A stretch of DNA of 64,000 nucleotides from the NCBI GenBank assembly GCA_013361525.1, contig JABFXY010000206.1, positions 1 to 64,000 on the forward strand. Direction: 5' to 3'. The DNA is from Polyangiaceae bacterium. Its GTDB lineage: Bacteria; Myxococcota_A; Polyangia; Polyangiales; Polyangiaceae. Under the pieces are notes generated by a model. The model saw only the letters and a program-made list of their open reading frames with translations, ran no database searches and had not been told where the DNA came from. Below, one piece after another: positions 8,285-17,251 of the stretch. The position numbers and the translations under genes are program-made. The stretch's first letter is position 1, and the number at the start of each line of letters is the position of its first letter.

Positions 8285-8664
8285 CAGAACACCGCTTCAG
8301 GCCCGACGATCGAAAGCTCCACCATCGTGTTCGAGCCAACCTGGCCCCTGATGTTTGGCTGCATCAACCAACCCGTGCTTCGGATGGTCTTCTTGCTGCC
8401 CATCGCGAACACGGTGTAGGCGATCTCCTCGCAGTCGGCGTACTTCCGCAGAAGGTCGAGATCGTCGCCGAAGCTCGGCACGCAGAACGACCAGGTGATG
8501 CGCATGTAGCGCTCGCCAGGCGAGACAATGACGGTTCGGTTGGTGCCTCCTCCAAGTACAGAGAGCACCTCGTCGCTGCTCATGTACTGGATGCCGAGCG
8601 CGGTGCACTCGCTTTGTAGATCGCCCGCGATCGTCATCGCGAACTGGTCGTAGACCTCGGCCAT
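8284..8664 (-). CDS. Tail-tube paralogue, probable tube initiator
   Basis: A 126-residue protein sharing a signature with the main tube protein (14947-15315). Both begin MA-E/D-x-YD, then IAGDLQ or IAGNIQ plus a nearby Glu, and both end in a G-S/T-N-x beta strand (VELSIVGPE here, FTFEIHGEP there). Length is also nearly equal (126 and 122). It is adjacent to the hub and circularisation-type genes, where tube-initiator proteins with tube-like folds are expected, so it may form the adaptor ring between hub and tube. Confidence 0.75.
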   Translation of the reverse strand: MAEVYDQFAMTIAGDLQSECTALGIQYMSSDEVLSVLGGGTNRTVIVSPGERYMRITWSFCVPSFGDDLDLLRKYADCEEIAYTVFAMGSKKTIRSTGWLMQPNIRGQVGSNTMVELSIVGPEAVF

Positions 8665-8667
8665 GGC

Positions 8668-9609
8668 TCACGCCGCCGCGAAGTAGCGAACCTGTGTCCC
8701 TGGGCTCAAGGAAGGGAGGCTGAGCAGCTTCGGATTCAGTTGCACGATACCCGCGATGTCTGCCTTGAGAGCGATGCTGATCGCAGCGAGCGTCAGCGTC
8801 GACGAGGTCGTGTAGGTCTTCACGACGCGCGATAGCGCTCCGGCTGCCTTGATCTGCTGGGTCATGATCCAGCGCAGATCGTTGAGCGCGCGCTCGAGAA
8901 TGGAACGCGATGGGTTGTTCGCGATGCTATCGAGGTCTTGCTCGATGCTCGACGATGCGAATTCGACGTTCTCGTCGATTTGGGCCTGGATACGGTCGAT
9001 CGTGCCGACCATGTATTCCGCCTTGGCCACGAACTCGGCGGCGAGAAGTGGTCCGAAGCTCACGATCGCGGACACGAACTCCTCGAGGCTGACCTCGGGA
9101 TAGCCGCTCGGGTATTCGATGCCCATCGCCGCCATGCTCTCGTCGACGATCTGTGCCACCTCTTGCGCGTTACCCTCCGCGAATTCGAGCGCTGTCGGCT
9201 GGTCCGCGGAGGGGAGGCTCTCGACGAACGAGACGCGGACCTTGACCCCACCTTGCACGTTCGGCGCGATCACATAGGAGCCGCCCTTCACGCGGGCGCT
9301 GAAGACGCCGATGTCGGGGTGTGTCAGCTCCCCAATCGCGCCGGATAGAAGCGCCTTGCGCCAGGTCGCCCAGACCCCCGGATAGAGGCCAGGCTGGTAC
9401 GTGTTGATGAAGTAGAGCTCGGTGTTGGCGAAGAGCTCCTCACGCTCGACGTCCTCGTGGGCGGCGCCGGGGACATACGGAAACCGCCTGGGCGCCAGCC
9501 CGTTCTCCCACGACGTCTCAATCGGTCCCGTGGGGACCTCCGGGAGCGTGCCGAACTTCTCGCTGGAGAAGCGCAGCCGCGGCAGGTTGTGGACGGCACG
9601 GTTGCTCAC
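8668..9609 (-). CDS. DNA-circularisation N-type tail protein with LysM-like end
   Basis: A 313-residue protein. Residues 90-135 carry the DNA_circ_N pattern, LTHPDIGVFSARVKGG with KVRVSFVES. The middle is helical, and the C-terminus (QLNPKLLSLPSLSPGTQVRY) resembles the 'N....P..l.pGt.l.Y' ending of LysM-like tail segments. Mu gp43 and related proteins of this family sit between tape measure and hub and are tail components despite the family name. Gene order here matches exactly. Confidence 0.75.
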   Translation of the reverse strand: MSNRAVHNLPRLRFSSEKFGTLPEVPTGPIETSWENGLAPRRFPYVPGAAHEDVEREELFANTELYFINTYQPGLYPGVWATWRKALLSGAIGELTHPDIGVFSARVKGGSYVIAPNVQGGVKVRVSFVESLPSADQPTALEFAEGNAQEVAQIVDESMAAMGIEYPSGYPEVSLEEFVSAIVSFGPLLAAEFVAKAEYMVGTIDRIQAQIDENVEFASSSIEQDLDSIANNPSRSILERALNDLRWIMTQQIKAAGALSRVVKTYTTSSTLTLAAISIALKADIAGIVQLNPKLLSLPSLSPGTQVRYFAAA

Positions 9610-9610
9610 G

Positions 9611-10147
9611 TCAGCTGCTCACCGCGCGCGCGGCGTGGAAGGCCAGAAGGTGTCCGTCGCAGAGATCTGCGACCGCGCAGCCCCAGTAGCGCTCCGGTCG
9701 GTACATGGTGTGGATGCTGCGCCCGTCGTTGAAGCGCTCCACACACCGCGCGAGCGACGCCACCAGACTGCGATCAGCCTCGCGGGCACCCGCGCGGAGG
9801 CGGACCTCCCACGCCTTGAGATCGATCCTGGCGTAGGTGGGCCCGATGATGTTTATCGCGAGAGCCACGTCCCGAACGAGTCGGTCGTGCTCCGCCGGGT
9901 CCAAAACGCCAACGGCGCGCGTCGATGGGAAGACCCGCTTGCCATCGGCACACAGCGAGTGAGCCAAGAACGCCTTGGGCTCTCGCTTTACCTCCGCCCA
10001 CTCGATCGGCGTGAGGGCCTGAGCCTCGAGCTGAGCCGCGGGCACTGCGGCGATTCGCGTTTCAATCCGGAGACGCGGGCGAGGAAAGCTGCAAAGAAGC
10101 GCGAACAGGTCAGCTGGACTCAGCCACTCCGGCGGGACGACGGCCAC
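9611..10147 (-). CDS. Tail-module protein, unknown
   Basis: A 178-residue, mostly helical protein, opening AVVPPEWLSPADLFALLCSF. Its end (RYWGCAVADLCDGHLLAFHA) resembles the 'A..Lt.H.L' motif of DUF4054-type head-completion proteins. However, the gene lies inside the tail block between two helical proteins and the circularisation-type gene. The resemblance is weak and I leave the role open. Confidence 0.55.
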   Translation of the reverse strand: MAVVPPEWLSPADLFALLCSFPRPRLRIETRIAAVPAAQLEAQALTPIEWAEVKREPKAFLAHSLCADGKRVFPSTRAVGVLDPAEHDRLVRDVALAINIIGPTYARIDLKAWEVRLRAGAREADRSLVASLARCVERFNDGRSIHTMYRPERYWGCAVADLCDGHLLAFHAARAVSS

Positions 10148-10150
10148 ACG

Positions 10151-10702
10151 TTATCCCTGGACCAGAAGCTCAAGGATGATGCCCACCAAGACCCGACGTG
10201 GAAGGTGCTCGAGCCTCGAGCGCGCGTCCGCTGCCGCATCGCCATGCTCGGCGATCGCGTCGAGGAGCTCGTCGCGTTCGTCGTCGGACAGGTTGAACGC
10301 GGCGCCTCGAGCGAGTTGCTCCTCGTCCTGCAGGTCGACGGCGATCGCCACCTCCTCCGCGAGGAGGTGGTTGCGCAGGAAGTCGGCGCTCGACAGGGCT
10401 GGCCGTGATGGGTCAGCGATATCTCGGACCGCCCGCCACACTCGCTGGACCGCGGCCTCGTTCTCGAGAAGCGCTGGGTCGTCCACGAGATGCGCACCAG
10501 CCTCTCCGACGTTGGAGAGAACCCCATTCCGGAATCTGACGGCGGCCTCCGTTGAGGCCGCGATCTCGCCGGTCGTCAGCGCCCGGAAGAGGACGGTTTG
10601 CTCGGCCAGCGCTTCAGGAATGCCACCGATGAAGTCGCCGATCCGAACATCTGCTCCGGTTCGCGTCGCTTCCCGCTGCTCGAGGATCTCGTCGAGCGTC
10701 AT
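10151..10702 (-). CDS. Helical tail-module protein B
   Basis: A 183-residue acidic, alpha-helical protein. The ATG at 10700-10702 is preferred over an upstream in-frame Met because it forms an ATGA overlap with the preceding stop. It opens TLDEILEQREATRTGADVRI; its neighbour opens TLFDEIKAHAEKRP, so the two could be diverged duplicates. They lie between the tape measure and the circularisation-type gene. Possible roles are tail-completion or tape-measure cofactors; no family is recognised. Confidence 0.6.
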   Translation of the reverse strand: MTLDEILEQREATRTGADVRIGDFIGGIPEALAEQTVLFRALTTGEIAASTEAAVRFRNGVLSNVGEAGAHLVDDPALLENEAAVQRVWRAVRDIADPSRPALSSADFLRNHLLAEEVAIAVDLQDEEQLARGAAFNLSDDERDELLDAIAEHGDAAADARSRLEHLPRRVLVGIILELLVQG

Positions 10703-11235
10703 TTGTGGACCTTTGCCGCGCACCGGATCAACAGGTCAACCAGCGTTTCCCGCTTGAGCTTTCCGAGCAGGACGTCCGCAGCGGGTGTCTCCCTGATCGT
10801 GCTGAGGTCGCGGAAGAGTTGGTCGGCAACAGCGTCGGTCAGTCGCTCAGGCTTTGGCGTCTGCGCCTCTTCAAGTGCCGAAACAAGCCGCTCGAGCTCG
10901 TGCGGCAAGAGCCGCAGCATCGTCTCGACGGACGGGCACGCTCGCTTGGTGTGGTCCCTCGGGTCTCTGGCGGCTTGAAAGACCCGCTCCGCCTTCATGC
11001 GGCCGGCGAACTTGTCGCTTCGCACCAACGCGTCGACGGTCGGCTCAGGAAGGCCTGAAGTAACCCGTCGGATCTCGCGCTGGGTCGCTTCCAAAGCGCC
11101 ATCGTCATCGCCAACGGTGAGCGCTCGCAGGGCGAGCGTCGCATCGCCGTCGTAACCGTCGAGGATCGATGCGAGTTGCACCGCGACACAAGGTCGCTTC
11201 TCGGCGTGAGCCTTGATCTCGTCGAAGAGCGTCAT
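10699..11235 (-). CDS. Helical tail-module protein A
   Basis: A 178-residue, almost entirely helical protein directly after the tape measure. The start ATG (11233-11235) overlaps the tape-measure stop as ATGA; a longer in-frame extension is antisense to nothing useful and was discarded. Segments such as SVETMLRLLPHELERLVSAL and DVLLGKLKRETLVDLLI suggest a helical bundle. A tape-measure-interacting protein at the tube tip is plausible from position. Confidence 0.6.
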   Translation of the reverse strand: MTLFDEIKAHAEKRPCVAVQLASILDGYDGDATLALRALTVGDDDGALEATQREIRRVTSGLPEPTVDALVRSDKFAGRMKAERVFQAARDPRDHTKRACPSVETMLRLLPHELERLVSALEEAQTPKPERLTDAVADQLFRDLSTIRETPAADVLLGKLKRETLVDLLIRCAAKVHK

Positions 11236-13484
11236 GGGTACGGTCGCCCACCGAGCCCGCCGGCAGGGTCTGGAACGCCGGTGCGAACGCCCGTCTTGAG
11301 CTCGCCAGCGGCCTCGATGAGTGCGCGTGCTGCTTCCTGAAGCCCACGGTTCGAGCCTTCGAACGCGCGAGCCCCGGCGTCCGCGTTCGCGTTGCTCGTT
11401 CCTGCAGCGCCGCCGAGTGCCTGAAAGGCCCGCACGGGAGCCATATTGGTCTCCCAGAGCTCCCCGAGCAGACCTCGTTGTGGCGCGATCTGGTCTTGAG
11501 ATTGAAGCTGAGACACGTCGCGGTCCGGAGAACCCGCGAAGATGCCTAGCGGATCGCTGGTGTCGTAGAGCTTCTGCGTCGGTGTTTGACCGAGTTTCCG
11601 ATCGTACTTGGCGTTCAACCTTGCGTGAACGTCGTCGACGCCCGTCTCGATGCGGAGGTCGCGCTGCTCGGTGAGGAGCGCCCGCTTCTCCGCCTGCTGC
11701 TTGGTCGTGAGCTTCGCATCGGGCTTGTCGAGCTCGGCCAGCCGCTTGTCGACCGCCGCCAGTCGGTTGATCTTCGCCCCGGGATCGTCGCCGGCCGCAG
11801 AAGGGTCGGGCCCGATCAGGCCGTAGCGTTTCAAGTAAGCGACGAGGTTCGCCAGCGATCCGGTGGTCGTTCCGACCTCCTGCGCCATCGAGGTGAGCGG
11901 ACCGATGAGCACGTCGAAATGCTTCGAGAGCTCGTTGACTCCTGGTGCGACCGCCGAGCCAACCTTCGTGACAGCCTCTTCCCAAGCCGTCGTGAGGCGC
12001 GCAGAGGCGGTGTCCGTCCTCGTGGCGGCGTCGGCAACAACGTCGCTCCAGGTACCAGCGGCGCCTGAGAGCTGTGTGAATGCGTCGCGGACGGCCTGCT
12101 CGCCGGCTGCGAGCTTCTGCGCCTCGGTCGCCGCAGGCCCCAACGCGGCGCCGGCTTCGTTGAAGCGCTTGATGAACTCCGAAGCACCCTTCATGCCCTC
12201 GTCACCGAAGACCTTGGTCAGCTTGACCTGATTGCCCTTCGACGCGCGGAGCGTGCCGACCAGGACGTCGACGATGTCGTTCGTCTTCGTCTTGCCCTTG
12301 TCGGCGAAGACGACCTCCTTGCCCTTGTTCATCGCCTTGATGTCGGCGCTCTTCGCGGTGAGCTGCCGCAGCATGGCTTGGACGCCGGTGGAGGCCTCAG
12401 CGCCAGACCCGGTCGACATCCGGGCGATCTGCGCCATCGCCGTGAGCTTGGAGACGCCGGCGACACCCTTGTCGAGGCCGAAGCGCGAACCAGCGGCGCC
12501 CATTTCCTGGAAGTACCGCGCGGCGTCGCCCATCTCGAACGCGCCGGCCTTGCCACTTGCGTTCATGATGCCGAGCGCGGCCTGCATCTGCTCAGGGCTG
12601 CTGATCCCGAACTTGGTGGAGAACGTGGCCATGGTGGCCGCGATCGCGCTCTCCGACGCTCCTGTGCCGCGCGCCGCCGTTGCCATCGTGCGCGCGTTGG
12701 CGCGCGCACCGGCGAGATCGCCGGTCATCGCCACGTACTGAGCCTGGCCCTGAAGCAGGTCGGTGACCTTGGTCCCTCGGACCGCTACGGCATCAGCCTC
12801 AGCGTCACCGAGGAGCGTGCGAAACGAGTTGCGAGCCCCGCCCGACGTTGCGAGATCGCGCGCCGCCTGCTCACGCTCGCCGCGCTGCCGGTACGCAGCC
12901 GCGCTGACCGCTGCCATGGAGGCCATAGCAGTCAGCGCCGCCCCGCTTGCGAGGCTCCCTACCGTTCCGAGGACGCCGTCGTCGAGTTCGTCGCGCGCCG
13001 AGCGACGCTTCGCCGCCTCTGTGCGGCGCTTCATATCGGCGGCGTGCTTCGCCTCAGCCCTCGACTTCGCGGCAAGCGATCGTGCGTGCGAGCGCTGTTC
13101 GTCGGCGTGGATCCGGTCCTGCTCCCGAACTCGAGCCTTCCACAGCCGATCGATATCGCTCTGGGCCTTCCGCTCCTGCGTCAGCCTCTCGCGACTCGCC
13201 TTTTCGGCGTTCCTCGCTCGCTCCTTCTCGGCCTTCTCAGCCGACTTTGCCTTGTCGCGCTCGGCTCGGTCGGTCGCTCGAGATTCGTCCTTCTGGTGCT
13301 GAATCCGAGCCCTGACGTGAGCATCTTCGTCGCCTCGAGCCCGCGCGCCTACGCTTCGCCCACGCGCATTGCGCAGGCGACCTTCGCTTTCCGCCAGAGC
13401 GCGGTTCGCCGCAGCGAGACCGGTCACGTCCCGGATTACGTTGCTCGCCCCGGTGGAGCGGAACCGGTACGAGATCTCGGGCAT
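11232..13484 (-). CDS. Tail tape-measure protein, TP901-like core
   Basis: A 750-residue protein. Residues 25-190 are an extremely charged Ala/Arg/Lys/Glu coiled coil. Residues about 210-480 hold the TP901-type core: MATAARGTGASESAIAATMA, YFQEMGAAGSRFGL, VQAMLRQLTAKSADIKAMN and a KVFGDEGMKG segment. Tape measures set tail length and are ejected ahead of DNA. Using the usual rough ratio of 1.5 angstrom per residue, a tail of about 110 nm is expected. The start shares one base with the upstream stop (TAATG). Confidence 0.9.
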   Translation of the reverse strand: MPEISYRFRSTGASNVIRDVTGLAAANRALAESEGRLRNARGRSVGARARGDEDAHVRARIQHQKDESRATDRAERDKAKSAEKAEKERARNAEKASRERLTQERKAQSDIDRLWKARVREQDRIHADEQRSHARSLAAKSRAEAKHAADMKRRTEAAKRRSARDELDDGVLGTVGSLASGAALTAMASMAAVSAAAYRQRGEREQAARDLATSGGARNSFRTLLGDAEADAVAVRGTKVTDLLQGQAQYVAMTGDLAGARANARTMATAARGTGASESAIAATMATFSTKFGISSPEQMQAALGIMNASGKAGAFEMGDAARYFQEMGAAGSRFGLDKGVAGVSKLTAMAQIARMSTGSGAEASTGVQAMLRQLTAKSADIKAMNKGKEVVFADKGKTKTNDIVDVLVGTLRASKGNQVKLTKVFGDEGMKGASEFIKRFNEAGAALGPAATEAQKLAAGEQAVRDAFTQLSGAAGTWSDVVADAATRTDTASARLTTAWEEAVTKVGSAVAPGVNELSKHFDVLIGPLTSMAQEVGTTTGSLANLVAYLKRYGLIGPDPSAAGDDPGAKINRLAAVDKRLAELDKPDAKLTTKQQAEKRALLTEQRDLRIETGVDDVHARLNAKYDRKLGQTPTQKLYDTSDPLGIFAGSPDRDVSQLQSQDQIAPQRGLLGELWETNMAPVRAFQALGGAAGTSNANADAGARAFEGSNRGLQEAARALIEAAGELKTGVRTGVPDPAGGLGGRPYP

Positions 13485-13834
13485 TACTTCACTCGATGGC
13501 GGATGTGGTGGAGCGCGGCGGCGTCATCGTCGATCGCACCGAGCGCCTTGCGGACCTTCGACTCGAACTCCGACCACCCGTTCTTCTGGAGGTAGCTCGC
13601 ATATTCCACGCTCATCTCAGCATCGAGCGTGAGGTCGTTCTCGCCGTCGCTCACGACGCTTAGTCGCGTGGAGTTCTCCGCGTCGGTGCTTCGGTTCTGG
13701 TAGCGATGGCTCGCGCGCTCCGATTTCACCGCGCGACCGAGCCGAGCTTCCGCGTTCTCGCCGAAGTCAGAGACGTCCTTCGCGATTCCGGAGAGGTCGA
13801 GTTCCTCTTCGCGATCGACGTCGAATTCGAACAT
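13484..13834 (-). CDS. Small tail protein upstream of tape measure
   Basis: A 116-residue protein using the ATG at 13832-13834, which overlaps the previous stop as TGATG; an ATG 27 bases further upstream is possible but would overlap more. It has an acidic N-terminus (FEFDVDREEELDLSG), and residues 70-100 include MSVEYASYLQKNGWSEFESK. That stretch recalls the HK97 gp10-like 'YA.y.e.G' turn, but the match is faint. Confidence 0.6.
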   Translation of the reverse strand: MFEFDVDREEELDLSGIAKDVSDFGENAEARLGRAVKSERASHRYQNRSTDAENSTRLSVVSDGENDLTLDAEMSVEYASYLQKNGWSEFESKVRKALGAIDDDAAALHHIRHRVK

Positions 13835-14385
13835 CAGAACGTCTTGGAGCGGAGAAGCCACCGCGCCGTGGCTCCTCGGTATTGGAACGTTGCAGCGCCG
13901 CCGGCCGGAATCGTGAGGGTGGAGCCGCTTGGAAGCGTAAAACGGTTCACGGCGCTCGAGCTTGCGGACTCGTGGGCCAGCGCAATCGTGTTGGCAGCAG
14001 AGACGTTGAAGAGCGTGAGGAGCCTACCGTCGTAGCCGCTCCCGAGCCCCGTAAGCGTCACGTTCTGGCTCGCATCCTGGTAGACCGACTCAGCGGTCTC
14101 GATGTCGGTCGGTGCGTAGTTGTTCGCTCCCGCCGCGAGGACGGGCGGCGTGACCGCCCCCAAGCGGAGCGTGCTCGCGACGAGCAGGAAGGCCCCGATC
14201 GTTGAGGTGTCTGGCCGAACGACGGCGTAGCCGTCCGCGGTGGCGTCGCTGTCGGCGGACCACTCGTAGAGCCCAAACTTCGGGACGAAGGCATACCGTC
14301 GATTGTCGAGCGGTGGCGCGTACTGGCGCAGGAGCTCGGTCGTGGAGTAGACCGGTGCACGCACCCGAGCGTTCGCGTCGATCAC
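13834..14385 (-). CDS. Fibre-like or decoration tail protein
   Basis: A 183-residue protein. The GTG at 14383-14385 overlaps the upstream stop as GTGA and is chosen over a more distant ATG. The C-terminal half has the look of a phage fibre or decoration fold: LLTLFNVSAANTIALAHESA, SGSTLTIPAGGAATFQYRG and a closing ARWLLRSK, a pattern typical of trimeric beta segments. Its position between a chaperone-like gene and the tape measure is odd for a fibre, so it may decorate the tail shaft. Confidence 0.65.
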   Translation of the reverse strand: MIDANARVRAPVYSTTELLRQYAPPLDNRRYAFVPKFGLYEWSADSDATADGYAVVRPDTSTIGAFLLVASTLRLGAVTPPVLAAGANNYAPTDIETAESVYQDASQNVTLTGLGSGYDGRLLTLFNVSAANTIALAHESASSSAVNRFTLPSGSTLTIPAGGAATFQYRGATARWLLRSKTF

Positions 14386-14930
14386 GTCGTCGTCCTCTTC
14401 GCGGCTTGCTGCACGAGTCCGATCATCCACTCCCGACCCTTGTCCATCAGGAGCTCGGCGGCGCCTTCATCGTCCATGTCGGCAAGCGCCTCGAGGTAGC
14501 TCTCGGCCTCCTCCGCCGTCGGCTTCCGCATTCCTTCGGGGCAAGCGCGAAGCTTTCGATCGTTGCAGCGCTCGATCAGGTGGTTGAATTCGTCCGCCGA
14601 GAGCTGGTCCCACATCACCTGGAACGACGGCCAGGCGAAGCTGTTGTCGGGGTCGTTCCGGTCGCGGCAGACGTTGTAGGCGAGCACAGCGCTGCCCACG
14701 TCGACCATGAGCGCCTTTTGCGGCACCGCTTCGCGCGAGTTCCGCACGAGCCATGCGGCGCCCGCCATCTGCGCCCGGATCTCGTCACCGAGCATAGCAA
14801 GACGAATGGCGACGGGTCCGGCGTTGCCGCCGGAGCCGTCGCCAATGCATGGGAGTTCAACGAGCTCGCATTCGCGCGCTCGCTTCTCGAGTGCGAGGGT
14901 GAGCTCGCTCTTGTCTTGGGGCAGCGCCAA
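14382..14930 (-). CDS. Tail assembly chaperone-like protein
   Basis: A 182-residue helical protein starting ALPQDKSELTLALEKRAREC. It lies between tube and tape-measure genes, where tail assembly chaperones are normally encoded. The middle (DNDPDNSFAWPSF-type segment near residue 95 and MWDQLSADEFNHLIERCNDR) is compatible with that class. I saw no slippery sequence near its 3' end, so a frameshifted G-GT form as in lambda is not supported. Confidence 0.55.
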   Translation of the reverse strand: MALPQDKSELTLALEKRARECELVELPCIGDGSGGNAGPVAIRLAMLGDEIRAQMAGAAWLVRNSREAVPQKALMVDVGSAVLAYNVCRDRNDPDNSFAWPSFQVMWDQLSADEFNHLIERCNDRKLRACPEGMRKPTAEEAESYLEALADMDDEGAAELLMDKGREWMIGLVQQAAKRTTT

Positions 14931-14946
14931 GGGTCAACCTAGGGCG

Positions 14947-15315
14947 TCACACCCACTCAGACGGCTCGCCGTGAATCTCGAAGGTGAACTTCGAGTTCGT
15001 TCCCACGCCGGTGCTCAGTTTCGGGAGACGGAACTGTCCTTTGAAGGAGTAGGTCTTGGCTCCGAGCGAGAGCTTGATGGGGTAGAAGCCACGCGCTCGA
15101 GCGGCCTTGAACGCGTCGAACTCGAAACCCGCGTAGGGCACGAAGGCCGATGCACGAACGATCGTCTTCTGCGGCTGCGGGGTCGACCCGCCCCATTCCT
15201 TGATGGTCGTCTGCACGTCGCTGTCTTGCCCATCCAGGTCGAGCTCGACGTTCTCGAGCTCGCCTTGGATGTTGCCAGCGATCTGGCAGTGCATCACATC
15301 GTAGAAGTCGGCCAT
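14947..15315 (-). CDS. Tail tube protein
   Basis: A 122-residue protein immediately after the sheath gene, with an AGGAG ribosome site nine bases before the ATG. It has a compact beta-rich sequence (YPIKLSLGAKTYSFKGQF, then TNSKFTFEIHGEPS), the length and order expected for a contractile-tail tube. Its N-terminal YD...IAGNIQGE motif is shared with the paralogue at 8284-8664. Confidence 0.8.
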   Translation of the reverse strand: MADFYDVMHCQIAGNIQGELENVELDLDGQDSDVQTTIKEWGGSTPQPQKTIVRASAFVPYAGFEFDAFKAARARGFYPIKLSLGAKTYSFKGQFRLPKLSTGVGTNSKFTFEIHGEPSEWV

Positions 15316-15327
15316 CGTGCGCTCCTG

Positions 15328-16857
15328 TCAGTACGCGGGCGAGACCTCTTCCGCGAGGAAGCCGGCCTGGTAGAGGTGACGAACCGCCGCGAACTTGAAC
15401 CGAGCGTTGAAGCCGGCTGGTGTCCGCGTGATCGCGAAGCTGTCCTTCATCGCCTGCTGCGAGCTCGGGTCGAGCGTCGCGCGTTCGCGGAAGATCTTCT
15501 GGTCGATCGTGCTGTGGACGATGCCCTTGACGTCGCGGGGCGTGGTGAAGCCCGGCAGCGGCTTCTGGCCCTCGACCGGATCGTCCATGATGTTGTCCTG
15601 CGCCTCGGACCGGTAGTTCTGCAGGAGCGATTCGCGCAGGTCGCACGCGACCGACCAGATGTGGCCGGAGCGCGCGCGGTAGTCGAAGTTGCCGTTCGTG
15701 AGGTGCTTGGTCGTGATGTCGCGCACCAAGTACGGCTTGCCGTTCGTGTCGAACGCGATCGGACTGACGCCGTTGTTGAGCATCAGCCGGATCTCGGCCT
15801 TGGTCGCGCGATCCGCCTTGTCGAACGGGTCCGGCACGAAGAGCGTGTCGGTCGAATCCTTGCGGCCGTAGTCGGCGAGGTTCGCGGCCTTGTACGCGCT
15901 TTCCTTGTAGGCCTTGATCGAGGCCAAGTGGACCGCGATCATGCCCGCCGACCAGTCGCTGTCCTCGGCGTGCCAGATGTTGCAGAAGGGCTGGTTGATC
16001 GACGCGGCAACCGCGGTCGCCTGAAGCGGCGTCCCGACGTTGCCCACGCAGAGCATGCAGTTCGTCCCGATTGAGGCACCGGTCCAGAGCTGCATCGCAG
16101 CGATATGCTCGCCGATGCCGTTGTCGGACGGGTTCACCGCCGTGGTCACCTGTTTCGGGTTGACCTGGTAGTAGATCGGGTGCTGCTCGAGGTTGGCGAT
16201 CGCCGTCGTCTGGTCGTCGTCGGTCGAGCCGGCAGTGACCGAGCCCTTCGTGATCGTCATCGCATTCGTCTTCACGAAGCGAATGCGGAGCATGTTGATG
16301 TAGTGCGTGAAGCGCGACCCGGCGGTGGTCGAGACCGTAGTCAGCACGCCGGCGAGCGCCGAGGCCGTGATGGGCCAGTGCGACTGCTCCTTGATCTTGT
16401 CTTTGACAAGACCAGCCACGATCGTCGGAGTGTCGTCCTTCAGGACGCCAACGTATTGGGCTTCGCCGACGCATTCGATGATGACCGTGCCCGCGCGGTC
16501 CGCGTTGGTCGCGAAGGTCCAGTCCGCCGTGGCAGCCACCGAGCCCGGTCCGACGATCTGGAGCCAGAACTGGAGAAACGGGTTCGCGCGGATGCCGGTC
16601 TTGAAGAGAAGGAGCGCCTCGGAGTTGAACCCCGCTCGACTGATGACCTCGGTCTCGCCCTCGAGGATTCGGCGCGGCACGTTGATCGCCTCGCCGTTGC
16701 CATCGAGGCTGGCGTCGCCGACGCTCGCGAGCTTGTTACAGAGGATGACGCAGTCGCGCGCTCGCGGCAGGCCGCCGCTTGCGCCGCGGTTCAGCGCGAT
16801 CTGCATCGCGACGTAGGGTTCCGGCGCGGCCGGATCGATGCCGTCGAGCGTGATCAC
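15328..16857 (-). CDS. Contractile tail sheath protein
   Basis: A 509-residue protein, the usual sheath length. Residues 1-70 contain PYVAMQIALNRGASGGLPRA and a 'GE...V...' segment. The C-terminal third has SGHIWSVACDLRESLLQNY and STIDQKIFRERATLDPSS, followed by a final beta strand ending GFLAEEVSPAY, the kind of C-terminal arm that links sheath subunits. Mu gpL is the nearest family model. It precedes the tube gene and overlaps the upstream gene by four bases. Confidence 0.85.
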   Translation of the reverse strand: MITLDGIDPAAPEPYVAMQIALNRGASGGLPRARDCVILCNKLASVGDASLDGNGEAINVPRRILEGETEVISRAGFNSEALLLFKTGIRANPFLQFWLQIVGPGSVAATADWTFATNADRAGTVIIECVGEAQYVGVLKDDTPTIVAGLVKDKIKEQSHWPITASALAGVLTTVSTTAGSRFTHYINMLRIRFVKTNAMTITKGSVTAGSTDDDQTTAIANLEQHPIYYQVNPKQVTTAVNPSDNGIGEHIAAMQLWTGASIGTNCMLCVGNVGTPLQATAVAASINQPFCNIWHAEDSDWSAGMIAVHLASIKAYKESAYKAANLADYGRKDSTDTLFVPDPFDKADRATKAEIRLMLNNGVSPIAFDTNGKPYLVRDITTKHLTNGNFDYRARSGHIWSVACDLRESLLQNYRSEAQDNIMDDPVEGQKPLPGFTTPRDVKGIVHSTIDQKIFRERATLDPSSQQAMKDSFAITRTPAGFNARFKFAAVRHLYQAGFLAEEVSPAY

Positions 16858-17240
16858 GAGTCGCTACCCTTCTTCTTGCCGTCGCCGGCGTTCGACTGCG
16901 TTTGCGGCGGGTCCGGCGGACTTGCCGCGCCCTTCGTGATCTCCGCGACCCGCGCGGCGTTGAACTTCACGCCGCGCTTCGCGCAGAACTTCTCGCCCCT
17001 GAGATGAGCGACGCGCTTTGCGGTCGCCTCGTCGGCGGCGAGCACCACGCCCTTGGCGATCTCGTCTCGCCACTCGGGGCATTCCCGCACCTCGACAACT
17101 TCGCCCGGCTTGATCCGGCGGTTGACGGTCGGATTGGGCTGCCCCTTCATCGGGAAGTCCGGGCCCAGCACCTGCCCAGAGAAGTCGGGGATACCGTTCG
17201 GGTGGGTCTGCGGATCCACCAGGATGCGGAACATGCGCAT
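16854..17240 (-). CDS. Small protein preceding the sheath
   Basis: A 128-residue protein. Its centre (NRRIKPGEVVEVRECPEWR) and a basic helical region (AKRVAHLRGEKFCAKRGVKF) precede a polar, Pro/Lys-rich tail. In Mu-like phages a small DUF2635 protein occupies this slot, but that family is about half this size and no firm match is seen. Confidence 0.6.
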   Translation of the reverse strand: MRMFRILVDPQTHPNGIPDFSGQVLGPDFPMKGQPNPTVNRRIKPGEVVEVRECPEWRDEIAKGVVLAADEATAKRVAHLRGEKFCAKRGVKFNAARVAEITKGAASPPDPPQTQSNAGDGKKKGSDS

Positions 17241-17251
17241 GGGTCGAGCTC

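Noticed and set aside
14382..14930. Programmed frameshift in the tail-chaperone region
   Set aside because: I saw no slippery heptamer with a usable extension frame near the gene end; the next gene starts by GTGA coupling instead.
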